Assembly (NCBI GenBank): GCA_937906795.1
Contig: CALCUQ010000046.1
Location: 1-8,059, forward strand
DNA length: 8,059 nucleotides
Direction: 5' to 3'
Origin: an uncultured Bacteroidales bacterium
GTDB lineage: Bacteria; Bacteroidota; Bacteroidia; Bacteroidales; UBA932
The position numbers and the translations under genes are program-made. The stretch's first letter is position 1. Each line of letters opens with the position of its first letter. The notes beneath the pieces are model-generated. The model saw only the letters and a list, made by a program, of their open reading frames with translations. It was not told the origin of the DNA and made no database searches. This document shows positions 1-7,332 of this stretch, piece after piece.

Positions 1-1
1 G

Positions 2-1321
2 TTCAGACATCTTGGTTATAAGGTAAGATATGTAAGAAACATTACAGATGTAGGACATTTGGAAAATGATTCGGATGCCGGTGAGGATAAAATTGCAAAA
101 AAAGCAAGATTGGAGCAATTGGAGCCTATGGAGGTTGTCCAATTCTATACTTTGAGATTCCATGAGGCTATGAGAAAACTTAATACTTGTCCTCCAAGTA
201 TTGAGCCTAGAGCTTCTGGTCATATTATAGAGCAGATCAATCTTGTACAGACCATATTGGATAAGGGTTTGGCATATATCAGCAACGGATCTGTTTATTT
301 TGATGTAAATGCTTACAACAAAGAGCATAATTATGGTGTTTTGTCGGGAAGAAACTTGGACGAAATGAATGCAAACACCCGTGCACTGGACGGACAAGAT
401 GACAAACGTTGCTTTGCAGATTTTGCATTGTGGAAAAAAGCTTCTCCTGAGCATATTATGAGATGGCCTTCTCCTTGGAGTGACGGTTTCCCTGGCTGGC
501 ATCTTGAGTGTTCTGCAATGAGTGCAAAATATTTGGGTGAGGAATTTGATATTCATGGAGGTGGAATGGATCTTATGTTCCCTCACCATGAATGTGAGCT
601 TGCACAAAATACGGCATCGAGAGGAAACGGTGGCGTAAAGTATTGGATGCACAACAATATGATTACCATAAACGGTAAGAAAATGGGTAAATCCTATGGC
701 AACTTTATTACTTTGGAAGAGTTGTTTACAGGAAGTCACAAATTGTTGGAGCAACCATATTCTCCAATGACTGTAAGGTTCTTTATCCTTCAGGCTCATT
801 ACAGAAGTACATTGGATTTCAGTAATGAGGCATTGCAGGCAGCAGAGAAAGGGCTTAAAAAAATGTTGCAGGCGGCATCAGATGTAAAAGGAGTGAAAGT
901 ATCGGCTTCTTCTGCAGAACTTGTTAAAGAGATAGCTGTACTAAAAGAAAATATTTATGCAGCTCTTTGTGATGATTTGAATACACCTATTGCACTTTCA
1001 CATCTTTTTGATGCAGTGAGAATTGTAAATCAGGTCAAAGATGGCAAACTTGCACTTGGAGAAAATGAGAAAGCAATATTGGCATCATTGTTTACAGATA
1101 TAGTAGATGGTGTTTTGGGTATTGCTACTGAGGGGCAGGCAGACTCTTCACAAGAGGGAACAACCAAAATACTGGATGGCCTTATCAATATGGTACTTGA
1201 AGAGAGAAAAGTTGCTAAAGCAAATAAGGACTGGGCTAAAGCAGATGAGATAAGAGACAAGCTTGTTGCTTTGGGTATTCAGTTAAAAGATGGTAAAAAT
1301 GGAACAGAATGGTCTATCTGA
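2..1321 (+). CDS. cysS: Cysteinyl-tRNA synthetase, 5'-truncated by the window edge
   Basis: Class I aminoacyl-tRNA synthetase that charges tRNA-Cys with cysteine in the cytoplasm. The frame is open from base 2 and reads FRHLGYKVRYVRNITDVGHL, matching the region just after the HIGH motif, so about 55 N-terminal residues (HIGH and the first zinc cysteine) lie outside the window. The 439 visible residues plus those give about 494, normal for Bacteroidota. Numbering from the first visible residue, the zinc ligands are Cys170, His195 and Glu199, with the same spacing as Cys209/His234/Glu238 of the E. coli enzyme. The KMSKS loop is KMGKS at 680-694 (residues 227-231), a conservative variant. The C-terminal anticodon-binding region ends with the ADEIRDKLVALGIQLKDG signature. 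The TTG at 59 is an internal Leu codon, not a start. Arg codons are almost all AGA (14 AGA, 1 AGG, 2 CGT). The gene ends in TGA and is followed by a hairpin terminator. Confidence 0.97.
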   Translation, partial: FRHLGYKVRYVRNITDVGHLENDSDAGEDKIAKKARLEQLEPMEVVQFYTLRFHEAMRKLNTCPPSIEPRASGHIIEQINLVQTILDKGLAYISNGSVYFDVNAYNKEHNYGVLSGRNLDEMNANTRALDGQDDKRCFADFALWKKASPEHIMRWPSPWSDGFPGWHLECSAMSAKYLGEEFDIHGGGMDLMFPHHECELAQNTASRGNGGVKYWMHNNMITINGKKMGKSYGNFITLEELFTGSHKLLEQPYSPMTVRFFILQAHYRSTLDFSNEALQAAEKGLKKMLQAASDVKGVKVSASSAELVKEIAVLKENIYAALCDDLNTPIALSHLFDAVRIVNQVKDGKLALGENEKAILASLFTDIVDGVLGIATEGQADSSQEGTTKILDGLINMVLEERKVAKANKDWAKADEIRDKLVALGIQLKDGKNGTEWSI

Positions 1322-1361
1322 TAAAATAGGATAATCTCCATCTGTTCAGGTATAAAAGTAA

Positions 1362-1402
1362 AAGAGGCCGGGTCAAAAAAATTTGATCCAGCCTCTTTTT
1401 TT
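1362..1402 (+). terminator. Intrinsic terminator between convergent genes, probably bidirectional
   Basis: A 16-bp hairpin: left arm 1362-1377, loop AAAA 1378-1381, right arm 1382-1397. There is one C-A mismatch and one G-U pair in the stem. The right arm runs into seven T residues (1396-1402), giving a classical terminator for cysS on the plus strand. Read on the minus strand, the same stem ends in CCTCTTTT, so it could also stop transcription of the peptidase gene arriving from the other side, though with a shorter U-tract. The rest of 1322-1413 shows nothing else recognisable. Confidence 0.9.
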
Positions 1403-1413
1403 ATTGCTAAAGT

Positions 1414-3618
1414 CTAGTTTTTACAATATTTGTCTAGCCATCCAAAGAACTCTCTGTTCCAGTGGATAGAGTTTTGAGGTTTAAGAATCCAGTGATTCTC
1501 TTCTGGGAACAATAATAATTTGCTCTCTACGCCATGCATTTGTGCAGCATTGAATGCAGCCATACCTTGGTCAACAGGTACTCTGTAATCCATTTCTCCG
1601 TGAGTAATAAGAATAGGAGTGTTCCAGTTCTTAATAAGTTTATGTGCAGAATTGCCGTAATGACGGGTGGCAACATTGTTGTTATCCCAAGGAGCACCGC
1701 CATTATCCCAATTAGGGAACCATAGCTCTTCTGTCATCATATACATATGCTCCTGATTGAATATACCGGCATGAGCAATCAATGCAGAGAATCTGTTCTG
1801 GTGAATTCCAGCAAGATAATAAACAGAATAACCACCGTAGCTTGCACCTGTTGCAGCAACTTTTCCAACATAAGGCTCTTTCTTCATGTTATCTACAGAA
1901 GTAAGATAATCCTGCATATTAAGGCCAATGTAATCTCCAGAAATTTGCTCACACCAAGGTTGTCCAAATGCTGTTGTACCTCTTCTGTTAGGAAGAATTA
2001 CAATATAGCCTTCAGATGCCATAAGCCTGTAGTTCCATCTTGTAGAGAATCCTTGGCTGATTGTACCTTGAGGACCGCCCAAACACATAAGGATAGCAGG
2101 ATAAACCTTGCTCTTGTCAAACTTAGGAGGATATACAATCCAAGTATGCATTTGTTTGCCATCTACTGTTTTCATCCATCTTTGTTCAACAGTTGGAGTA
2201 TCCAATTTTGCCAAAGTTTCGCTGTTTTCATTGGTAAGTTGTTTGACAATACCTGTTACCGGATCTACAGAAACAATTTCTGCCGGACGCATCATACAAG
2301 TATTAGTAGCTATAAGTTCCTTTACGCTGCCATCTGCATTTGAAATCACACTTACACCGCTAAAATCAAAGATAAGATCTGCAGGTGTAATTCTTCTTAT
2401 ACCCTCTCCATAGTTTATAGGCAAGTAACCGGTACCTTCATTATCAATAATTGGATTTCCACATACCTTATTTACATCTACCTCAAAAAGAGCAGTAAGG
2501 GCGTTTACACAAGAGTTGAAATAAATCTTATCGCAAGATGCAGACCAGGCAATAGCCTCTACATTATATTTATAGTCTGTTGTAAGTTCTTTCATAAAAG
2601 GTTTAAAATCTTTTGAATCAAGATTAGCATAAACCTTATCCATATCTATAACAAACAATCTTCTCTTATCCGCCTCATAACCACCTCTTTCCATGCTTAC
2701 AAAAGCAAGAGATTTTCCATCTGGTGCAAAAAGAGGCTCAGTATCATAACCCATCATGCCGGCAGTCAGGTTTTGTGTTGCACCGGTCTCTACATTGTAT
2801 AGGTATATGTCTGTATTTGTTGAGAATGCGTAATCTCTGCCCCATAGTTTTCTGCAAGAGTATGCAATGTAATTACCGCAAGGGCTCCATGAAAGTTGCT
2901 CAAGTCCGCCAAATGGAAGAGTAGGAAGTTCAAATGGTTTTCCCTCCACCTCAGGGTTTGCAGTATCCCCGGCAAGGATATCTTTTGAGTTGGCAAACTC
3001 ATTTCCGTTGAAATCTGCTACAAAAGTGTGAGGAACCTCCTCTACAAAATGATCCCAGTGGCGGTACATTAGTGAGGTGTATGTTCTTCCCGACGATTTG
3101 TCAAGGTCCGGATACATATCTGTTGGCTTTACAGCAGCCTTTACAGATTTTACATACATAACTTTATTTGCAGACGGAGAAAGTTCAAAAGCCTCAACTC
3201 CGCTTGGAGCATTAACTTTCATCTCACCCTCCAAAGTGCCATTTACTACATTTGCGGTGAATACCTCTCCACCACGCATATAGATAATTTGCGAATCGTT
3301 GATCCATCTTGCGTTAGACTCGCTTTTAGCAGAGTTGGTAACTTTTACATTATTTGAACCATCTGTGTTCATAATGTACAGCTCCCTGTTGCCTTTGTTC
3401 TGCTCTATACTTGTATAGGTAACACCATATAAAATCTTAGATCCGTCTGGTGAAACCTGGGGGTCTGAAACTTTGCCAAGAGAATGCATTATCTCTGGGG
3501 TGTATTGCCCATCAATTACCTTTATGTCTGTTTTGGTAATTATTTTCTCATTATCATTACCGCTGCAAGCACTCATAACTGTTGCCAATAGCATAATTGG
3601 AATAATAAATTTTTTCAT
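1414..3618 (-). CDS. dpp5: S9 family peptidase, dipeptidyl-peptidase 5-like, predicted lipoprotein
   Basis: Serine exopeptidase of the prolyl oligopeptidase family, 734 residues, expected to release dipeptides from peptide N-termini in the cell envelope. The signal MKKFIIPIMLLATVMSAC has a basic start, a hydrophobic core and a lipobox-like MSAC, so Cys18 is the likely lipidated residue. A beta-propeller follows (about 40-460), with PD40-type repeats near 51-64, 242-255, 295-309 and 356-367. The alpha/beta hydrolase domain spans about 480-734. The catalytic triad is Ser593 (GASYGG), Asp677 (HGEMDYRVP) and His709 (ENHW). The spacings of 84 and 32 agree closely with those recalled for Porphyromonas gingivalis DPP5 (Ser542, Asp627, His659). 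The chosen ATG at 3618 has a GGGAGG ribosome site 10 nt upstream; an in-frame TTG at 3636 would place that site inside the gene and spoil the signal peptide. It lies 89 nt downstream of another S9 peptidase on the same strand. S9 membership is certain; the DPP5 specificity is inferred. Confidence 0.93.
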   Translation of the reverse strand: MKKFIIPIMLLATVMSACSGNDNEKIITKTDIKVIDGQYTPEIMHSLGKVSDPQVSPDGSKILYGVTYTSIEQNKGNRELYIMNTDGSNNVKVTNSAKSESNARWINDSQIIYMRGGEVFTANVVNGTLEGEMKVNAPSGVEAFELSPSANKVMYVKSVKAAVKPTDMYPDLDKSSGRTYTSLMYRHWDHFVEEVPHTFVADFNGNEFANSKDILAGDTANPEVEGKPFELPTLPFGGLEQLSWSPCGNYIAYSCRKLWGRDYAFSTNTDIYLYNVETGATQNLTAGMMGYDTEPLFAPDGKSLAFVSMERGGYEADKRRLFVIDMDKVYANLDSKDFKPFMKELTTDYKYNVEAIAWSASCDKIYFNSCVNALTALFEVDVNKVCGNPIIDNEGTGYLPINYGEGIRRITPADLIFDFSGVSVISNADGSVKELIATNTCMMRPAEIVSVDPVTGIVKQLTNENSETLAKLDTPTVEQRWMKTVDGKQMHTWIVYPPKFDKSKVYPAILMCLGGPQGTISQGFSTRWNYRLMASEGYIVILPNRRGTTAFGQPWCEQISGDYIGLNMQDYLTSVDNMKKEPYVGKVAATGASYGGYSVYYLAGIHQNRFSALIAHAGIFNQEHMYMMTEELWFPNWDNGGAPWDNNNVATRHYGNSAHKLIKNWNTPILITHGEMDYRVPVDQGMAAFNAAQMHGVESKLLLFPEENHWILKPQNSIHWNREFFGWLDKYCKN

Positions 3619-3628
3619 TCTGTATACG

Positions 3629-3634
3629 CCTCCC
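3629..3634 (-). promoter_or_regulatory. Shine-Dalgarno site of the DPP5-like gene
   Basis: The minus strand reads GGGAGG here, 10 nt before the ATG at 3618. It favours that ATG over the in-frame TTG at 3634-3636. Such a clear anti-16S match is uncommon in Bacteroidota, where most genes rely on an A/T-rich leader. Confidence 0.75.
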
Positions 3635-3651
3635 AAAATTGTAACGTATTT

Positions 3652-3680
3652 ATTATATCACTGGTTTTGGGTGAAAACAA
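3652..3680 (-). promoter_or_regulatory. Possible sigma-70-like promoter for the DPP5-like gene
   Basis: On the minus strand TTGTTT (3680-3675) is followed after exactly 17 nt by a perfect TATAAT (3657-3652), placing a start site near 3645 and a leader of about 27 nt. A weak GTTTT/AAAAC inverted repeat (3664-3678) overlaps the spacer and the -35. The standard Bacteroidota TAnnTTTG box is not present in this gap, only a one-mismatch CAATTTTG too close to the start codon. In A/T-rich DNA a TATAAT can arise by chance, so the gene may instead be co-transcribed with the upstream peptidase; no convincing terminator is seen between them. Confidence 0.35.
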
Positions 3681-3707
3681 GGTGGAAGTTAAAATTATTT
3701 CATCCAT

Positions 3708-6500
3708 TTAGGCATAGGCACCTTTAAGATAATGGTCAAAGAATTGTGAAAGTCTAATACTCAAATCTTTACAGTTCTTTCTTTCTACAAGGTTATGCTC
3801 CTCATTGTTATATTGAAGCAGCCATGCAACCTTGCCAAGTCTGCGTAATCCTGCAAAGAATTCAATGCCCTGATACCATGGAACAGCACCATCTTTATCA
3901 TTGTGCATAATAAGCACTGGAGTTGTAACATTTGGAGCAAAGAAAAGAGGTGAGTTTTCATAGTACAGATCAAAACCACTCCACAAGTCTTTACCAATAC
4001 GGCTTTGTCCTTGCTCATATTGTACTTGTCTGGTGATTCCGCTACCCCATCTTATTCCACCATATGCACTTGTCATATTTGATACAGGAGCACCGGCACC
4101 GGCTGCTTTGAATTTGTTTGTTTGGGTAATCATATAAGCAACCTGATATCCGCCCCAACTTTGGCCCTGAATAGCCATATTGTTGCCGTCAATCCAAGAG
4201 TAAGTTTCTTCAAGCATTTTTACACCAGGTATAATTGAACGCATTGCACATTGTCCTGGATGACCATCTTTATAATAAATGTCTGGTACAAATACCACAT
4301 ACCCGTTACTTACAAAATAAGGGATGTTTATAACTGATCTGCTTGGAGATGGTACTCTGCTTGCGTATAAATTGTCTGACTCTTTTTCATAGAAATATAT
4401 CATTACAGGATATTTCTTGGTAGAATCAAAGTCTTCTGGTTTAAATAACAGACCTTCGCAGAAAATATCATCTTCTGTCTTCCAGTTTACAAGTTCAACT
4501 GTACCCCAGTTGTAGTCTCTTTGCTGAGGGTTTATATCTGTAATTTGTTTTTGTGTCTTAAAGTTATCGTAAGTTATATATGCATTGTTGCCATCTTCAA
4601 AATTGCCTCTGGTATAAACAAAGGCTGCTTTTTTGCCTTTGCCAGGCTTAGAGTAGTTAAAGTTGCCAAATGTGTATGGCCCCTCAACAATTTTGGTTAC
4701 AACGCTTCTTTTCTTGGTAATGTCTTTAATTGCCAAACCATTTTGCTTGGTTGTTCTGTTGAATGTGTTAAAGTATACCGGCTCATCAAGTTTGATTTCC
4801 GGAGTTGCTCCCAAAATGGCACGTCCTCCATTTGGTTTGTCGGGATCCTCAATAATAACTGTAATGCTAAGTTTTGTGTTGTTCTTTTTGCCGTACTCAT
4901 CTGTAAACATTACTGGAGTGGACAAATTGTTCATATCAAATTTCCAGTAATCGAATTTGTCACGTATAAGTACTGCGCTGCCGTCTTCATACCAAGCTAT
5001 TCCTCCATTTGCACCGGCAAGGCTTGGGGTATCGTGTTCGTCGTTTACAAAACTTACATTCATATTTTCTGTAAGGTTGGTAAACTTGCCGCTGGCCACA
5101 GAATATAGTATCCAGTCTTGTTGCTTTTTGTCAAATGTAAGAGCGTAATCTCCTTTTGGAGAGAATGACAGTCCACTTATGCATACACCTTCCAAAAGAA
5201 GTTTCTGTGAGCCGTCTTTTACATTTACAAGATAAACATCTGTTGTTCTGCTGTAATCCCATTGAGATTGGATTCTGTATTTTTTGTCGTTGCCAATAAG
5301 TGCCCAATCTGCCATTTTATCGTTTGGAACATTTACAAATGGAACATCAAGAGTTCCTAATTGTACAAATTTGTCTTGTAGGGATGTGTTTATATATGCA
5401 GTGTAGGTCTGTTTAAGGTCTCTTGCTCTTCTAAGCAATTGAACTGGTTGCAAATAATCTTCATTCCATGTCCATATATCCAACACAGGTTGCTCAAACT
5501 CAACCAATGTAGTGTCTTTTTCGCGTGGTTTTGGAGAGGTGCCAAAGAATAGTCTTTTGCCATCTTTGCTAAACATCAATGCGCCGTTCTCATTTACAAT
5601 CCAACCTTGTTGCAAACCGTTCATTTTATTGTGGGCAGCAACATTCAAAGTGTTTGTTGTGGTGTTGTACAAATAAATGCTTATATCTTTTTTGGCAGCT
5701 TTGGATGTGTCTGTATTTGCATAGAAGGCCATAAATTCAACTTCGCTAAAGGTAGGCAGTTTGAATTTTGATCCTTTTTCTCCTTCAAGAACTGTTTTGC
5801 TCTCTCCTGTGTTTGGAGTGTAAAGTTTAAGGGCTGGTTTTGTCAGAGTGTCTTTTTTCTGAGGCTCTACAATGTATGCAAGCAAATTGCCCTCTTTGTT
5901 GAATTTGTATGATGATACATTTTTAATTGTATCGATACTTCCTTTCTGGATGTTCAAAACATATAGCTCTTTTGCTGGAGTTGCTTTTTGGGGTTTCTTG
6001 CCATCTTTTGCATCTTTCTTCTCTTTTGAAGGGGCCTCTTTTTTAGGAGTAAGCTCAAATGCTATATGTGAAAAAAGTTTGTCGGGACAAGAATGAGACT
6101 TGTAATTTGCAAATTTTTGTATCTCTCCTGTTACAACATCTATAATTGCCAAAGTATCTTTTGGCATATCATCTTTCTTTGTTTTTTTAATTTTTGCATC
6201 TCTGGTCTGTTTGAAAAGAGGCTTTACAACGGCAATTACCTTGCTGTGGTCCTGGCTAAGTTTTGCTCTTGTTGCTCTTGGAACAGAGATTTTTTTATTT
6301 GTTCTGATGTTCTCAATAATTAGTTCATTATCTCCTTCCTGAGGTGAGATAGTGTACATTAGAATATCACCGTTGTCGGGCAAAGTAACAGCTCTGAGAC
6401 TTTTCCATGAGTCATAAACAGAGTGGTCTAACGCTGGTTTTTGTGCAAATAATGAAAAACTTGCAACAAAAAGTACCAGAAAAATGTTTAGTTTTTTCAT
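3708..6500 (-). CDS. Large secreted S9 family peptidase (prolyl oligopeptidase family)
   Basis: Predicted periplasmic or envelope serine peptidase of 930 residues. MKKLNIFLVLFVASFSLFAQ is a type I signal peptide with likely cleavage after Ala19, leaving an N-terminal Gln; there is no lipobox cysteine. A long beta-propeller region (about 30-650) is followed by an alpha/beta hydrolase domain (about 665-930). The triad is Ser781 (GQSWGGY), Asp870 (HNDKDGAVP) and His902 (NNEEHN). The Asp-to-His spacing of 32 equals that of the neighbouring peptidase; Ser-to-Asp is 89. Lysine-rich stretches lie at 102-114 and 152-177, probably exposed loops in the propeller. At 930 residues it is longer than typical DPP4/DPP5 enzymes (about 700), and I cannot assign a specificity; an oligopeptidase or acylaminoacyl-type exopeptidase is possible. 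The ATG at 6500 has no Shine-Dalgarno. It is the upstream member of a minus-strand pair of S9 peptidases and is divergent from the NifU-like gene. Confidence 0.93.
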   Translation of the reverse strand: MKKLNIFLVLFVASFSLFAQKPALDHSVYDSWKSLRAVTLPDNGDILMYTISPQEGDNELIIENIRTNKKISVPRATRAKLSQDHSKVIAVVKPLFKQTRDAKIKKTKKDDMPKDTLAIIDVVTGEIQKFANYKSHSCPDKLFSHIAFELTPKKEAPSKEKKDAKDGKKPQKATPAKELYVLNIQKGSIDTIKNVSSYKFNKEGNLLAYIVEPQKKDTLTKPALKLYTPNTGESKTVLEGEKGSKFKLPTFSEVEFMAFYANTDTSKAAKKDISIYLYNTTTNTLNVAAHNKMNGLQQGWIVNENGALMFSKDGKRLFFGTSPKPREKDTTLVEFEQPVLDIWTWNEDYLQPVQLLRRARDLKQTYTAYINTSLQDKFVQLGTLDVPFVNVPNDKMADWALIGNDKKYRIQSQWDYSRTTDVYLVNVKDGSQKLLLEGVCISGLSFSPKGDYALTFDKKQQDWILYSVASGKFTNLTENMNVSFVNDEHDTPSLAGANGGIAWYEDGSAVLIRDKFDYWKFDMNNLSTPVMFTDEYGKKNNTKLSITVIIEDPDKPNGGRAILGATPEIKLDEPVYFNTFNRTTKQNGLAIKDITKKRSVVTKIVEGPYTFGNFNYSKPGKGKKAAFVYTRGNFEDGNNAYITYDNFKTQKQITDINPQQRDYNWGTVELVNWKTEDDIFCEGLLFKPEDFDSTKKYPVMIYFYEKESDNLYASRVPSPSRSVINIPYFVSNGYVVFVPDIYYKDGHPGQCAMRSIIPGVKMLEETYSWIDGNNMAIQGQSWGGYQVAYMITQTNKFKAAGAGAPVSNMTSAYGGIRWGSGITRQVQYEQGQSRIGKDLWSGFDLYYENSPLFFAPNVTTPVLIMHNDKDGAVPWYQGIEFFAGLRRLGKVAWLLQYNNEEHNLVERKNCKDLSIRLSQFFDHYLKGAYA

Positions 6501-6530
6501 AGGAACAATATTTAATCAATTTTTTATTGT

Positions 6531-6538
6531 CAAATTTA
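6531..6538 (-). promoter_or_regulatory. Candidate Bacteroidota -7 box for the large S9 peptidase gene
   Basis: The minus strand reads TAAATTTG, an exact TAnnTTTG match, 30 nt before the ATG at 6500, which predicts a leader of roughly 24 nt. No TTTG occurs at the usual 19-21 nt upstream; the nearest is 27 nt away, so the -33 element is weak or missing. The box overlaps the proposed -33 of the divergent plus-strand promoter. Confidence 0.45.
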
Positions 6539-6565
6539 TTAGTTGGTAAAAATACACTATATTTG
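6535..6565 (+). promoter_or_regulatory. Candidate Bacteroidota promoter for the NifU-like/GGGtGRT pair
   Basis: TTTA (6535-6538, one mismatch to the TTTG -33 consensus) is followed after 19 nt by TATATTTG (6558-6565), an exact TAnnTTTG -7 box. The predicted start site is near 6572, giving an A/T-rich leader of about 40 nt before the ATG at 6613, without a Shine-Dalgarno, as is typical of well-expressed Bacteroidota genes. Confidence 0.55.
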
Positions 6566-6578
6566 CAAACTTGCAAAG
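6562..6578. repeat. Tandem TTGCAAA repeat at the divergent promoter
   Basis: Two copies of TTGCAAA in direct orientation (6563-6569 and 6571-6577), 8 nt apart; the first is part of the perfect palindrome TTTGCAAA (6562-6569). It covers the end of the plus-strand -7 box and the expected start site. It could be an operator or initially transcribed element, or chance in A/T-rich DNA. Confidence 0.4.
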
Positions 6579-6612
6579 TAAGAATGTTAACTTTTAATAA
6601 ATAATAAATTAT

Positions 6613-7314
6613 ATGGTTTATTCACACGAGGTACAACACATGTGTGTTGTTAAAAAAGGTCCTAACCACGGTCCGGCACCTATTCCCCAAGAGGGCAAAT
6701 GGGTGAGAAGCAAAGAGGTAAAAGATATTTCTGGTTTAACCCATGGTATTGGTTGGTGTGCTCCTCAACAAGGTGCTTGTAAGTTGACATTGAACGTGAA
6801 GGAAGGTATCATCCAGGAAGCATTGGTTGAAACAATCGGTTGCTCTGGTATGACTCACTCTGCTGCTATGGCATCAGAAATCCTCCCGGGCAAGACTGTA
6901 TTGGAAGCTTTGAACACTGACTTGGTGTGCGACGCTATCAACACTGCTATGCGTGAATTGTTCTTGCAAATCGTTTACGGTCGTACTCAGTCTGCTTTCT
7001 CTGAAGGCGGTTTGATGATCGGTGCAGGTTTGGAAGACTTGGGTAAGGGTCTCCGCAGCCAGGTAGGTACTTTGTACGGTACATTGGCAAAGGGTCCTCG
7101 CTACTTGGAAATGGCAGAAGGTTACATCAACCGTATCGCTTTGGACAAGGACGATCAGATTTGCGGTTATGAATTCATCCACATGGGTAAGTTCATGGAC
7201 GAAATCAAGAAGGGTACAGACGCTAACGAAGCTTTGAAGAAAGTAACAGGTACTTACGGACGCTTCACAGCTGAACAGGGTGCAGTTAAACATATTGATC
7301 CACGTCACGAATAA
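6613..7314 (+). CDS. NifU-N-like iron-sulfur cluster assembly scaffold protein
   Basis: A 233-residue cytoplasmic protein without a signal peptide. Residues about 45-125 resemble the NifU/IscU N-terminal fold: GACKLTLNVKEGIIQEALVETIGC followed by a Ser/Ala-rich MTHSAAMASE corresponds to the IscU stretch from KLQIKV to its second cluster cysteine. Cysteines are at 11, 49, 56, 77, 106 and 184. Cys77 matches IscU Cys63, but the other ligands are displaced (see findings). Residues 130-233 form a conserved-looking C-terminal part (GLEDLGKGLRSQVGTLYGT, then TGTYGRF, ending DPRHE) that is not in IscU. I recall very similar proteins in Bacteroidota and Clostridia annotated as Fe-S assembly scaffold and encoded next to GGGtGRT genes, as here with an 18-nt gap. 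Start: ATG at 6613 follows an A/T-rich leader; Met10 is a less likely alternative. Codon use after the first 40 codons is strongly biased (Arg 7 CGY, 1 AGA), suggesting high expression. Whether it really carries a cluster is unproven. Confidence 0.85.
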   Translation: MVYSHEVQHMCVVKKGPNHGPAPIPQEGKWVRSKEVKDISGLTHGIGWCAPQQGACKLTLNVKEGIIQEALVETIGCSGMTHSAAMASEILPGKTVLEALNTDLVCDAINTAMRELFLQIVYGRTQSAFSEGGLMIGAGLEDLGKGLRSQVGTLYGTLAKGPRYLEMAEGYINRIALDKDDQICGYEFIHMGKFMDEIKKGTDANEALKKVTGTYGRFTAEQGAVKHIDPRHE

Positions 7315-7317
7315 TAT

Positions 7318-7324
7318 AAGGAGG
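7318..7324 (+). promoter_or_regulatory. Strong Shine-Dalgarno of the GGGtGRT gene
   Basis: AAGGAGG lies 8 nt before the ATG at 7333, a near-perfect anti-16S match at optimal spacing. It sits in the 18-nt gap after the NifU-like stop codon and fixes the start of the downstream gene. Confidence 0.85.
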
Positions 7325-7332
7325 AAAGAACT

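Noticed and set aside
59..61. TTG as a start codon for cysS
   Set aside because: The same frame is open upstream to base 2 with conserved cysteinyl-tRNA synthetase sequence, so this codon is an internal leucine.
1747..2343. 198-codon open frame on the plus strand inside the DPP5-like gene
   Set aside because: Antisense to well-conserved peptidase coding sequence; composition is Cys/Ser/Ile-rich without domain character and no initiation signal is seen.
3634..3636. TTG start extending the DPP5-like protein by six residues
   Set aside because: It would place the Shine-Dalgarno within the coding region and add MGGVYR before a normal MKK signal peptide.
3664..3678. GTTTT/AAAAC inverted repeat as a terminator after the large peptidase gene
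   Set aside because: Only a 5-bp mostly A/T stem with no following T-tract on the minus strand; too weak to act as an intrinsic terminator.
4521..5108. 195-codon open frame on the plus strand inside the large S9 peptidase gene
   Set aside because: Antisense shadow of the propeller region; Cys/Phe/Val-rich product typical of antisense reading. The apparent hydrophobicity is not evidence of a membrane protein.
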